A DNA stretch of 64,000 nucleotides from CAYRKT01 sp964425005. Its GTDB lineage: Bacteria; Synergistota; Synergistia; CAYRKT01. Shown here in pieces: positions 1 through 8,166 of the stretch; within the stretch, counting starts at the first letter, position 1, and each line of letters opens with the position of its first letter. The notes under the pieces are model-generated. The model was not told the origin of the DNA and did no database searches. It worked only from the letters and a program-made list of their open reading frames with translations. Position numbers and translations under genes: made by a program. The stretch is taken from the NCBI GenBank assembly GCA_964425005.1, contig CAYRKT010000001.1, forward strand, positions 1-64,000, written 5' to 3'.

Positions 1-2
1 GG

Positions 3-98
3 GAGCGAGGGGGGGGGGATCTGGGTTACATGTCCCTCGGCGGATTCATGGAGCTCCTAAGGGGTGAGTTCTCGCCGTTCAGGGAGGATAGCTTTTGA
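3..98 (+). CDS. C-terminal end of an unidentified protein (partial)
   Basis: An open frame enters from the left edge and encodes 31 residues before TGA at 96-98. The tail contains MSLGGFMELLRGEF and ends REDSF. It is too short to assign to a family. Its stop overlaps the TTG start of the next gene (TTGA, 95-98), the same coupling seen through the rest of this run, so it is probably the real end of an upstream gene of the same operon. Confidence 0.5.
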   Translation, partial: ERGGGDLGYMSLGGFMELLRGEFSPFREDSF

Positions 99-1219
99 GG
101 GGATTTCGCTCGCCGAGGGTCTTGGTGGTCTTCGGCACTCGCCCTGAGGCCATAAAGATGGCCCCTGTGTGCAGGGCCCTCGAGGAGGACGGCTCCTTCG
201 AGGTGTTGACGCTCCTCTCGGGACAGCACAGGGAGATGCTGATGCAGGTGGTGGATTTCTTCGGGATAAGGATCTCGGGCAACCTGGACGTCATGGTCGA
301 AGGGCAGACGCTGGACTACGTGACCAGCTCGGTTCTCTGCGGGGTTGGCGCCTTTCTCGACAGCAACCCGGTGGACGTGGTCCTGGTCCACGGGGACACC
401 ACCACCACCCTCGCTGCGGCGCTCGCGGCCTTCTACAGGGGGGTGCCGGTGGGGCACGTGGAGGCGGGATTGAGGAGCGGGGACCTCCGCCGTCCCTTCC
501 CCGAGGAGATGAACAGGAGGCTGACCGACGTCATAAGCTCCTTCCTGTTCGCGCCCACGAGGAGAGCTGCCGAAAACCTGGCCAGGGAGGGGGTGAGCGG
601 GGAGGTGTTCGTCACCGGCAACACCGTGGTGGACGCCCTCTACTGGGCGCTGGACCTGGCGAAGGAGCCGAACAACGCCGACCTTAAGAAGATACCTCCC
701 CACAAAAAGGTGGTGTCCGTGACCCTCCACAGGAGGGAGAGCTGGGGAGAGCCCGCCAGGCAGATCTGCCTGGCCGTGAGGGACGTGGTCCTGTCGAGGG
801 AGGACGTGCTGGTGGTCTTCTCCGTCCATCCGAACCCCGCGGTGAGGTCGATAGTGGAGGAGGTCCTGGAGGGTCTAGACAGGGTCCTGCTGGTGCCGCC
901 CCTTCCCTACGGCGACTTCGTGTGGCTTTTGTCCCGCTCCAGGCTTGTCCTGTCGGACTCGGGGGGGGTCCAGGAGGAGTGCGCCACGCTGGGCGTACCC
1001 GTTTTGGTCCTGAGGGACGTAACAGAGAGGCCGGAGGTCTTGGAGAGCGGTTTCGGCCTTCTGGTGGGTAGGGATCGCTCGCGGGTGGCCTCGGAGGCTC
1101 TGAGGTGCCTGGAAGAGCCGGCCTCCGGGGGTATGAGGCGCACGGGAGAGGAAAGTCCCTTCGGGGACGGGCTGGCCTCCAAGCGCATAGCTGATATACT
1201 GAAGCGGAGGCTTCTCTAG
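95..1219 (+). CDS. wecB: UDP-N-acetylglucosamine 2-epimerase (non-hydrolysing)
   Basis: This enzyme interconverts UDP-GlcNAc and UDP-ManNAc in the cytosol, supplying ManNAc units for surface polysaccharide or teichoic-type polymers. The 374 residues match the usual family length. Visible family motifs are FGTRPEAIKMAP near the N-terminus, VHGDTTTT at about 98-105, HVEAGLRS at about 121-128, PFPEEMNRR at about 134-142, and an SDSGGVQEE nucleotide-binding motif near residue 288. The start is TTG, supported by AGGGAGG at 81-87 and by overlap with the preceding stop. murA follows after 11 bases. A wecA-like gene lies far away at 53.2 kb. Confidence 0.93.
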   Translation: MRGFRSPRVLVVFGTRPEAIKMAPVCRALEEDGSFEVLTLLSGQHREMLMQVVDFFGIRISGNLDVMVEGQTLDYVTSSVLCGVGAFLDSNPVDVVLVHGDTTTTLAAALAAFYRGVPVGHVEAGLRSGDLRRPFPEEMNRRLTDVISSFLFAPTRRAAENLAREGVSGEVFVTGNTVVDALYWALDLAKEPNNADLKKIPPHKKVVSVTLHRRESWGEPARQICLAVRDVVLSREDVLVVFSVHPNPAVRSIVEEVLEGLDRVLLVPPLPYGDFVWLLSRSRLVLSDSGGVQEECATLGVPVLVLRDVTERPEVLESGFGLLVGRDRSRVASEALRCLEEPASGGMRRTGEESPFGDGLASKRIADILKRRLL

Positions 1220-1230
1220 GCGTCAGGGGG

Positions 1231-2520
1231 GTGCGTTTGGGCTTGGAGGGCGAAGCGCTGCGGGTCGAGGGCGGAGTGAGGCTCAGGGGCGAGGTGGAAG
1301 CCCAAAGATCCAAGAACGCATCTCTTCCTCTGATGGCCGCCTGCCTGCTCTCCGATGAGCCGATAGTGCTCAGGGGTGTACCGGACCTGCTGGACGTAAG
1401 GACCATGTGCGAGCTCCTGAGCTGGGTCGGAGCCGAGGTCTCCCTGGAAGGAGGCGTCTTCAGGTTCTCGCCCCCCACGTCCCCCAGGTGCGAGCTACCG
1501 GACTCCCTGGTGAGCAGGATGAGGGCCTCCTCGCTCCTGATGGGGCCGCTTCTGGCGAAGTACGGAAGGGTCTACATGAGCATGCCGGGCGGCTGCGCCA
1601 TAGGCTCTAGGCCCATAGACTTGCACCTCAGAGGCTTGGAGAGGCTCGGCGCCAGGGTCAACCTCTACCACGGTTACGTCGAATTGCTCTGCGATGGGAG
1701 GCTCAAGGGCAACACCCTGTACCTGGACTTCCCCAGCGTGGGGGCCACGGAGAACCTCCTGATGGCGGCTGCCCTGGCGGAGGGCGAGACGCTGATAGAG
1801 AACGCCGCTAGAGAGCCGGAGATAGACAACCTAATAGACCTCATATCCAGGATGGGCGTCAACGCCAAGAGGCTTAAAAGCGGTAGCATAGTGGTGGAGG
1901 GCAGGGATAAGCTCAGGGGGGCGGAGGTGCAAGTGATCCCCGACAGAATAGAGGTGGGGACCTTGCTGATATCCGCCGCCATGACCAGAGGGGACGTGTG
2001 CGTGAGGGGGGCTCACCCGGGGCATCTCACCGCTTTGCTCCTCAAGCTCGAGGAGGGGGGTGCTCAGCTCTCCTCGGGCGACGACTGGATAAGGGTCCGG
2101 TGCGATGGGTCCTTCAGGGGCCTCAACATAAAGACCATGCCCTATCCTGGCTTCCCCACGGACCTTCAGCCTCAGATGGTGTCCTTGCTCTCCACCGCCT
2201 CCGGGATGAGCGTGGTGACCGAGAACGTCTTCGACAATAGGTTCACCTACGTCCAGCAGCTTCGCAGGATGGGGGCGGTGGCCGAGGTCAGGGGTAACAG
2301 CGTGTTCGTGGTGGGGTGCGAGAGGCTCACGGGCGCTTCCGTCAAGGCGTCCGATCTCAGGGCCGGTGCTGCCTTGGTGATAGCGGCCTTGGCAGCAGAG
2401 GGAGAGAGCGTGGTTGAGGACGTGTATCACATCGACAGGGGGTACGAGGGGTTGGACAGGAAGTTTAACCTCTTGGGGGCCAACGTAAGGAGAGAGAAGG
2501 TAGTAGGAGGTGGTCTTTGA
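1231..2520 (+). CDS. murA: UDP-N-acetylglucosamine 1-carboxyvinyltransferase
   Basis: MurA transfers enolpyruvate from PEP to UDP-GlcNAc, the first committed step of peptidoglycan synthesis. The 429 residues are typical. The catalytic loop is PGGCAIGSRPIDLHL with the reactive cysteine at residue 122, so the enzyme should be of the Cys type, which fosfomycin targets; it is not the Asp variant. The N-terminal substrate-binding KN appears as RSKNASLPLMAA. The start is GTG behind a G-rich ribosome-binding site. The stop overlaps the hisC start (TGATG), so the two are probably translationally coupled. Confidence 0.95.
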   Translation: MRLGLEGEALRVEGGVRLRGEVEAQRSKNASLPLMAACLLSDEPIVLRGVPDLLDVRTMCELLSWVGAEVSLEGGVFRFSPPTSPRCELPDSLVSRMRASSLLMGPLLAKYGRVYMSMPGGCAIGSRPIDLHLRGLERLGARVNLYHGYVELLCDGRLKGNTLYLDFPSVGATENLLMAAALAEGETLIENAAREPEIDNLIDLISRMGVNAKRLKSGSIVVEGRDKLRGAEVQVIPDRIEVGTLLISAAMTRGDVCVRGAHPGHLTALLLKLEEGGAQLSSGDDWIRVRCDGSFRGLNIKTMPYPGFPTDLQPQMVSLLSTASGMSVVTENVFDNRFTYVQQLRRMGAVAEVRGNSVFVVGCERLTGASVKASDLRAGAALVIAALAAEGESVVEDVYHIDRGYEGLDRKFNLLGANVRREKVVGGGL

Positions 2521-3626
2521 TGTCCTGGATAATGAGCCTGGTGCGCCCTGAGTTGAGCGGCATAAAGCCCTACGTGCCCGGCAAGCCCATAGACGAGGTC
2601 AAGAGGGAGCTGGGTTTGGAGACCGTGGTCAAGCTCGCCTCCAACGAAAACCCTTATAAGGTGCCCGATGCGGTCTTGGAAGCCGCGAAGAGAGCTCTAT
2701 CCGAGATGCACAGGTACCCAGATGCGGCCTCCTATCACCTGGTGAGGGCTATAGCCAAGAAGCTTGGGGTCTCCCCTGACGAGGTGATAGTGGGCAACGG
2801 CTCTGAGTACATAATAGACACCTTGATGAAGGTGTTCGTATCCCCTGGCGACGAGGTGGTCTACGCCGTCCCGTCCTTCGTGGTTTACCGCATAGCCGCG
2901 AGCGTCATGGGGGCAAAGAGGGTGGAGGTGCCCTGCAAGGACTACAGGCACGACCTCGAGGCCATGGCCGAGGCCATAACCGACAAGACGAAGCTGGTCT
3001 TCGTGTGTAATCCCAACAACCCGACGGGCACGATAGTGAGGAGGGACGAGCTGGACCAGTTCTTCGCCTCCGTCGAGGGGAAGAGGCTTCTCGTGGTGAT
3101 GGACGAAGCTTACTTCGAGTACGCCAAGGATCCGAACTACCCCGACGGGCTTCAGTACTTCAGGAGGTACGGCAACGTGGTGGTCCTGAGGACCTTCTCC
3201 AAGATCTACGGCCTCGCGGGCTTGAGGATCGGCTACGGCATAGCGCCCAAGGAGATAGTCTCCATCTACAACACCATAAGGGAGGTCTTCGCTGTCAACG
3301 TGGTGGCCCAGGCGGCCGCGCTGGCTGCCTTGAAGGAGGACGCCTACGTGAGCTGGGTCAGCATGAAGGTCTACGAGGAGAAGAAGAAGCTCTACGAAGC
3401 CCTCTCGAAGATGGGCTTGCCTTATGTGGAGTCCGAGGCCAACTTCGTGCTGATAAAGGTGAGGGACTCCAAGCTGGCCTTCGAGGAGATGCTCAAGAGG
3501 GGTGTGGTGGTGAGGCCCACGGACAGCTTCGACCTGCCCAACCACATAAGGGTCACCGTGGGCACCCCGGAGGAGAACGAGGTCTTCCTCAAGGCGCTGA
3601 AAGAGCTCCTGCCCCTGTTGAGGTGA
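2520..3626 (+). CDS. hisC: Histidinol-phosphate aminotransferase
   Basis: This is a PLP-dependent fold type I aminotransferase of 368 residues that converts imidazole acetol phosphate to histidinol phosphate. HisC-like enzymes often also transaminate aromatic acids. The N-terminus reads ELSGIKPYVPGKP and is followed by KLASNENPY. The Schiff-base lysine is in TFSKIYGLAGLRIGYG at residue 228, and the phosphate-binding arginines follow. ATG 2520 is preferred over the TTG at 2517 because AGGAGGTGG lies just upstream. No other his genes are visible here, so it may serve aromatic amino acid synthesis as well. Confidence 0.9.
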   Translation: MSWIMSLVRPELSGIKPYVPGKPIDEVKRELGLETVVKLASNENPYKVPDAVLEAAKRALSEMHRYPDAASYHLVRAIAKKLGVSPDEVIVGNGSEYIIDTLMKVFVSPGDEVVYAVPSFVVYRIAASVMGAKRVEVPCKDYRHDLEAMAEAITDKTKLVFVCNPNNPTGTIVRRDELDQFFASVEGKRLLVVMDEAYFEYAKDPNYPDGLQYFRRYGNVVVLRTFSKIYGLAGLRIGYGIAPKEIVSIYNTIREVFAVNVVAQAAALAALKEDAYVSWVSMKVYEEKKKLYEALSKMGLPYVESEANFVLIKVRDSKLAFEEMLKRGVVVRPTDSFDLPNHIRVTVGTPEENEVFLKALKELLPLLR

Positions 3627-3639
3627 TCGCTCCGGCGCC

Positions 3640-4578
3640 ATGAGGGTGGTCGCTTTCGTGGGGCCCGCCGGCACGGGCAAGAGCCAGCGGGTTTTTGAGG
3701 TGTGCAACAGGTTCGGCGGTATAAAGCACGTGATAGACGATGGATTGCTCCTCAGGGAGGGGCTCATAATAGCTGGCACGTCGGCGAAGGAGGAGACCAG
3801 CAAGATAAGGGCCGTGAGGAGGGCCATATTCGACTTCGAGGACCACAGGAGGGAGGTGGCCCTGGCCCTGGAGCGCGAAAACCCCGAATCCGTGCTCGTG
3901 GTGGCCACCTCTGAGGCGATGGCGAGGAGGATATGCTCGAGGTTGAACCTGCCCATGCCCTCTGCGGTGGTGAGGATAGATGAGGTGGCCTCGCCCCGCG
4001 AGATAGAGGAGGCCCTCAGGGCCAGGAGGGAAAAGGGGTCCCACGTGGTGCCCGTCCCCAAGGTGGAGCTGAGGAAGCGCTTCCTGGGCAAGCTGGTGGA
4101 CTCGATAAGGTTTTGGAAGTTTTGGCCCAACGGCGAGCTGGTGGAGAAGACGATAGTCAGGCCTCCTTTTAGCTTTTACGGCAAGCTGGTGATATCCCCC
4201 CTGGCGGTGGAACAGCTGGTCAAGAGGACTCTCCTCAACGTCAGTTGGGTCGAGGAGATCGTAGACCTGAGCGTGGACGGAGGGGGCGTGGAGAGGCCGT
4301 TGGAGGTCAGGGTCTCCCTGGTCTTAAAGCTGGTGGGGCCCGTCCATCTGTACGCCAGAAGGGCGAGGGATCTGATCTACAGGGCCATAACGTTCTTCTT
4401 CGGCCTCAAAGTGGACAGGATAGAGGTGCTGATATCCGGAGTAAGGGTGGTGGATCGAAGTCGGTTCTCCAGGAGGGCGGCGAGAGGGGATGGCCTCGAG
4501 GAGAAAGCTCCTCTCCCTTTGGGAGGAGATGAGGCAAGAGGTAGGGGTTTGCAGGCGCTGCGAGCTGCACAGCGGTAG
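3640..4578 (+). CDS. P-loop NTPase with a C-terminal Asp23/Gls24-like region
   Basis: I see a Walker A motif, GPAGTGKS, at residues 8-15. A nucleotide-hydrolase-like N-terminal half follows. A second region at about 172-272 begins GKLVISPLAVEQLV and ends DRIEVLISGVRV. That spacing of a GKxxI start and a final V-x-V-x-GV strand closely resembles Asp23/Gls24 envelope-stress proteins, so this looks like a fusion of an ATPase with an Asp23-like domain. The last 30 or so residues overlap the next gene by 89 bases and are low-complexity Arg/Gly/Glu. Function is unknown. Neighbours are DNA repair and isoprenoid genes. Confidence 0.72.
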   Translation: MRVVAFVGPAGTGKSQRVFEVCNRFGGIKHVIDDGLLLREGLIIAGTSAKEETSKIRAVRRAIFDFEDHRREVALALERENPESVLVVATSEAMARRICSRLNLPMPSAVVRIDEVASPREIEEALRARREKGSHVVPVPKVELRKRFLGKLVDSIRFWKFWPNGELVEKTIVRPPFSFYGKLVISPLAVEQLVKRTLLNVSWVEEIVDLSVDGGGVERPLEVRVSLVLKLVGPVHLYARRARDLIYRAITFFFGLKVDRIEVLISGVRVVDRSRFSRRAARGDGLEEKAPLPLGGDEARGRGLQALRAAQR

Positions 4579-5089
4579 GAACAGCGCGGTCTTCGGCGAG
4601 GGCCCATGGGATGCCGACCTCATGCTCGTGGGCGAGGCCCCTGGGGCAGAGGAGGATATCCAGGGGCGTCCCTTCGTGGGCAAGGCGGGCCAGCTGCTGG
4701 ACAAGATATTGGCCTCCGTGGGAATAAGGAGAGAGGAGGTCTTCATAACCAACGTGGTCAAGTGCAGACCTCCCAACAATCGAGTGCCCACGGTGCAGGA
4801 GGCCAAGGCGTGTTCCGACTTCCTGCTGGCCCAGATATCGGTGGTGCGGCCGAAAATACTCGTCTGTTTGGGCTCCACTCCTCTCAGGTATCTCCTCGGC
4901 AGGGATGGGATCACCAAGCTCAGGGGATCTTGGCTTAAGTGGCACGGGATAATGGTCATGCCCATGTTCCACCCAAGCTTCCTGCTCCGCAACCCATCCA
5001 GGGCCAAGGGAAGCCCCAGACATCTCACCTGGCTGGACATCCAGGAGGTGAAGAGACGACTGGAGGAGGTGAGGGCTGCGGGGCGATGA
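4490..5089 (+). CDS. Uracil-DNA glycosylase, family 4 (Fe-S type)
   Basis: This enzyme removes uracil from DNA at the start of base excision repair. The 199 residues carry the family 4 hallmarks: CRRC at 21-24, further cysteines at 92 and 108 (together the 4Fe-4S ligands), GEAPGAEED at 48-56, and HPSFLLR near residue 165. The thermophilic homologues are mostly of this family. ATG 4490 is used. ATG 4529, preceded by GGGAGGAG, is a credible alternative that would give MRQEVGVCRRC as the N-terminus and shorten the overlap with the upstream gene. It overlaps the next start by ATGA. Confidence 0.92.
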   Translation: MASRRKLLSLWEEMRQEVGVCRRCELHSGRNSAVFGEGPWDADLMLVGEAPGAEEDIQGRPFVGKAGQLLDKILASVGIRREEVFITNVVKCRPPNNRVPTVQEAKACSDFLLAQISVVRPKILVCLGSTPLRYLLGRDGITKLRGSWLKWHGIMVMPMFHPSFLLRNPSRAKGSPRHLTWLDIQEVKRRLEEVRAAGR

Positions 5090-5490
5090 GGAGGCTTTTC
5101 CTCAGGAGCAGGAGCAGGATCTTCTGGTCTGACATCACCGAGGAGGTCGAGGGGCTTTTGCCCAGGTCCGGCGATGGGATTTGTCTGGTCTTCTGTCCCC
5201 ACACCACCGCTTCCGTCATGGTCAACGAGGGCTTCGATCCCAACGTGGTCGAGGACATCGTGGCGCACTTGTCCAAGCTGGTCCCGTCGAGCTCAGGATA
5301 CCTGCACGCCGAGGGCAACTCCGACGCCCACATAAAATCGTCTCTGCTGGGCTGTTCTGCGGCCATCGGCTTCTCCAACGGCAAGCTGGAGCTGGGCCGA
5401 TGGCAGAGGCTCTTCTTCGTGGACTTCGACGGCCCTCGCGAGAGGGAGATCTGGATAAAGGTGGTGCTTCAAGCGGATGGGGAGAGATAG
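5086..5490 (+). CDS. yjbQ: YjbQ-family protein (UPF0047, secondary thiamine-phosphate synthase type)
   Basis: This is a 134-residue protein of the YjbQ/UPF0047 family, whose E. coli member has weak thiamine-phosphate synthase activity. Its main role is not settled. Visible family motifs are FCPHTTASVMVNEG at about 37-49, HAEGNSDAHIKSSLLG at about 73-88 and a FFVDFDGPRER ending. ATG 5086 sits in an ATGA overlap with the glycosylase stop, and GGAGGAGGTG lies upstream. Its stop lies inside the start region of uppS. It probably rides in a housekeeping operon and has no specific link to its neighbours that I can see. Confidence 0.88.
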   Translation: MRRLFLRSRSRIFWSDITEEVEGLLPRSGDGICLVFCPHTTASVMVNEGFDPNVVEDIVAHLSKLVPSSSGYLHAEGNSDAHIKSSLLGCSAAIGFSNGKLELGRWQRLFFVDFDGPREREIWIKVVLQADGER

Positions 5491-6175
5491 GCTGCCCGTT
5501 CACGTGGGGATAATCATGGACGGAAACGGGAGGTGGGCCTTGGCCAGGGGCCTGCCCAGGAGCGCTGGACACGTGGAGGGGGCGAAGGTCCTGCGAAAGG
5601 TGGTGGGATGGTGCTTGGACAGGGGCATCAGATATGTGTCCTTCTACGCCTTCTCCACGGAGAACTGGCGCAGGCCGCCCGAGGAGGTTTCGGCGATACT
5701 GGGGTTGCTCAGGAACTACCTCTTGGGGGAGGTCGAGGAGCTCGCCAAGAAGGGGGGCAGGCTGAGGTTCTGCGGCAGAAGGGAGGGTCTTCCAGCCGAC
5801 CTCTTGTCCCTGATCGACCGGGCCCAGTCTATATCGCCGAGGGGAGAGCCGAGAATAGACGTGATAATATGCTTCAACTACGGCGGCAGGGCTGAGATAG
5901 TGGACGCCGTCAACAGGTTGATAGAGAGCGGTAAGACCAGGGTGAGCGAGGAGGACATATCTAGGAACCTCTACTTGCCCGACGTGCCGGATCCGGACCT
6001 GATAATAAGGACCAGCGGAGAGATGAGGTTGAGCAACTTCTTGCTCTGGCAGTCGGCTTACTCGGAGCTGTTCTTCGTGGAGTCCTACTGGCCGGATTTC
6101 AGCGAGTCGGACTTCGAGAGGGCCCTCGAGTCCTTCTCGGGCAGGGAGAGAAGGTTCGGCGGGGTGTCCTCATGA
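5477..6175 (+). CDS. uppS: Isoprenyl (undecaprenyl) diphosphate synthase
   Basis: This cis-prenyltransferase elongates farnesyl diphosphate with IPP to the lipid carrier used for peptidoglycan and other envelope polymers. It has 232 residues. The N-terminal signature GIIMDGNGRWA places the catalytic aspartate at residue 15. FSTENWRRPPEEV follows, and DLIIRTSGEMRLSNFLLWQSAYSELFF near the C-terminus binds the IPP diphosphate. The start overlaps the yjbQ stop by 14 bases and the stop overlaps cdsA (ATGA). The order uppS-cdsA-dxr-rseP is conserved in many bacteria. Confidence 0.95.
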   Translation: MGRDRLPVHVGIIMDGNGRWALARGLPRSAGHVEGAKVLRKVVGWCLDRGIRYVSFYAFSTENWRRPPEEVSAILGLLRNYLLGEVEELAKKGGRLRFCGRREGLPADLLSLIDRAQSISPRGEPRIDVIICFNYGGRAEIVDAVNRLIESGKTRVSEEDISRNLYLPDVPDPDLIIRTSGEMRLSNFLLWQSAYSELFFVESYWPDFSESDFERALESFSGRERRFGGVSS

Positions 6176-6969
6176 GCTCGGAGCTCCTCAGGAGGTCGAT
6201 CAGCGGCTCCGTTTACGCTGCGCTGTGGCTTCTCTCCGCCTGGCGGGGTGGGTTGCCCTTCATGGCGGCCCTGGTCTTCTTCTCCACCATGGCCCTCCGG
6301 GAGTTCTACAGGATGGCCTCCAGGTACGGAGCGATCTCTAAAGAGATGGGCTACCTCGGGCTCTGGGCCATGTGCGTGGTGGCTTACTGGAGCTCGAGCC
6401 TTAGGTGGTCCATCTACACGGTGATGTTTGTGCCGATGGCGGTGGCCGTGAAGGAGGTCTTGGCCCAGGGCAGGAGGACCTTCGTGGCCTACGACATGGG
6501 TCTGACGCTGGTGGGGTTGGTCTACTGCGGTCTCAGCCTTTGTTCCTTGTGGGTGTTGAGGCTCGCGCCGGACGGCTCTACTTGGGTGTCGTTTCTCCTC
6601 CTGGTCACCTGGGGGTGCGACGTGTTCGCCTATCTCGTCGGGCGCTACCTCGGGAGGCACCCGCTGGCTCCCGCGATAAGCCCCAGGAAGAGCTGGGAAG
6701 GCCTCGTGGGCGGATGCTTGGGCTCTCTCGCCGTCTCGGCAGCCTTCGCGCTATCGCTGGATAAGCCCATACTACCCATCCTGGGGATGGCGTTCATCCT
6801 CGCCCTGTGGGGGCAGCTGGGCGATCTGGCCGAGTCCTTGATGAAGAGACAGGTGGGGCTCAAGGACTCCGGCTCCCTGATGCCCGGCCATGGAGGGGTG
6901 ATGGACAGGTTGGACAGCCTCCTCTTCAACGCGCCCCTATTCCTGCTGCTGGTGGATTTGCTCTCCTGA
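6172..6969 (+). CDS. cdsA: Phosphatidate cytidylyltransferase
   Basis: CdsA makes CDP-diacylglycerol from phosphatidate and CTP at the membrane, feeding phospholipid synthesis. The 265 residues contain several hydrophobic segments. The family signature near the C-terminus is clear: SLMKRQVGLKDSGSLMPGHG followed by GVMDRLDS, with its invariant acidic and glycine positions. ATG 6172 overlaps the uppS stop. dxr follows after 12 bases behind GAGGAGG. Confidence 0.94.
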   Translation: MSSELLRRSISGSVYAALWLLSAWRGGLPFMAALVFFSTMALREFYRMASRYGAISKEMGYLGLWAMCVVAYWSSSLRWSIYTVMFVPMAVAVKEVLAQGRRTFVAYDMGLTLVGLVYCGLSLCSLWVLRLAPDGSTWVSFLLLVTWGCDVFAYLVGRYLGRHPLAPAISPRKSWEGLVGGCLGSLAVSAAFALSLDKPILPILGMAFILALWGQLGDLAESLMKRQVGLKDSGSLMPGHGGVMDRLDSLLFNAPLFLLLVDLLS

Positions 6970-6981
6970 GGAGGTAACGAG

Positions 6982-8163
6982 ATGGCCGAGAGGTTAAGGG
7001 TTGCGGTGGTAGGGGCTACGGGCTCAGTGGGCTCCAGCTTCCTAGAGGTCTGCAGGTCCTTCAGGGATCGAATCGAGGTCCTTGGGCTTGCCGCTGCCTC
7101 CTCGGTCCATAAGCTGGCCTCTCTGGTCGAGGAGTTCTCCCCCGAATACGCGGTGGTCTGGACGGGCGAGTCCGCTGAGGAGCTGAAGGCGATCCTGAAG
7201 GGCAAGAGGATCCAGAGGGTCCCAGAGGTCATGGTGGGCATGGAGGGACTCATGGAGCTGGCCAGATCTGATCAGGTGGACCACCTGAGCATATGCTCTT
7301 CAGGCGTGGTGGGGATGTTCCCCATGTGGGAGGCCCTAACAAGGGGTAAGGTCGTGTCGCTAGCTAACAAGGAGAGCTTGATGCTGTCCGGGCACTTGAT
7401 GGAGCGAACGGAGCTAGCCCAGAAGTTGATACCCCTGGACAGCGAGCACAGCGCCCTGTGGCAGTGCGTCAGGGGGGAGGTCTCCAAGCCCGTGGGTCTT
7501 TTGCTCACGGCGTCCGGAGGTCCCTTCTGGCGCCTCTCCTCGGAGGAGCTGAGATCCGTGAGGGCGGAGGACGCGCTCAAGCATCCGGTCTGGTCCATGG
7601 GGGCAAAGATAACGGTGGACTCGGCCACTTTGATGAACAAGGGCTTCGAGGTGATAGAGGCGAGCTACCTCTTCGACGTCCCCATGAAGTCCATAGAGGT
7701 CCTCGTGCACCCAGAGGCGCTGGTCCATGGGATCGTCTCCTTCTCCGACGGTTCCTGGAAGGCGGTCCTGTTCAAACCGGACATGAGGGTCCCAGCGGCC
7801 GTAGCCCTCGGCCTCCCCCACAGGCTTGAGGTCCCGGATCTCCATATGGGATGGAATGCCTTGGGCAAAGGGCTTTCCTTCTACGAGCCCGATCTAGCCA
7901 GGTTCCCGTGTCTCCAGCTTGCCCGCGAGGCTGGAGAGGGAGGAGCACACCTGATATGCGGCCTCGTGGCCGCAGACGAGGTGGCCGTCGATCTGTTCCT
8001 TCGAGGGGCTATAGGTTTCACGGGCATACCCGAGCTGGTGGGGAGGACCTTGGAGAGGGTGCCCAGCGTCAGGCTCCGCTCCCTGGAAGAGGTGATGTCG
8101 CACTACGAGACGTGCAGGGCGTTAGCTCGCGAGGTTGGCCTCTCGATCGTCGGGGGAGGCTAA
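6982..8163 (+). CDS. dxr: 1-deoxy-D-xylulose 5-phosphate reductoisomerase
   Basis: Dxr converts DXP to 2-C-methyl-D-erythritol 4-phosphate with NADPH and a divalent metal, the second step of the MEP isoprenoid pathway. The 393 residues include the dinucleotide motif GATGSVGSS at 11-19, LANKESLM, the metal-site motif PLDSEHSALWQ, and the MNKGFEVIEA helix. ispG (9208) and ispH (31572) of the same pathway are also in this window. The start ATG follows GAGGAGG. Confidence 0.95.
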   Translation: MAERLRVAVVGATGSVGSSFLEVCRSFRDRIEVLGLAAASSVHKLASLVEEFSPEYAVVWTGESAEELKAILKGKRIQRVPEVMVGMEGLMELARSDQVDHLSICSSGVVGMFPMWEALTRGKVVSLANKESLMLSGHLMERTELAQKLIPLDSEHSALWQCVRGEVSKPVGLLLTASGGPFWRLSSEELRSVRAEDALKHPVWSMGAKITVDSATLMNKGFEVIEASYLFDVPMKSIEVLVHPEALVHGIVSFSDGSWKAVLFKPDMRVPAAVALGLPHRLEVPDLHMGWNALGKGLSFYEPDLARFPCLQLAREAGEGGAHLICGLVAADEVAVDLFLRGAIGFTGIPELVGRTLERVPSVRLRSLEEVMSHYETCRALAREVGLSIVGGG

Positions 8164-8166
8164 GGG

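Noticed and set aside
1..20. Run of nine or more Gs as a repeat or assembly artefact
   Set aside because: It is in frame with the partial upstream protein (Gly codons) and needs no special explanation.
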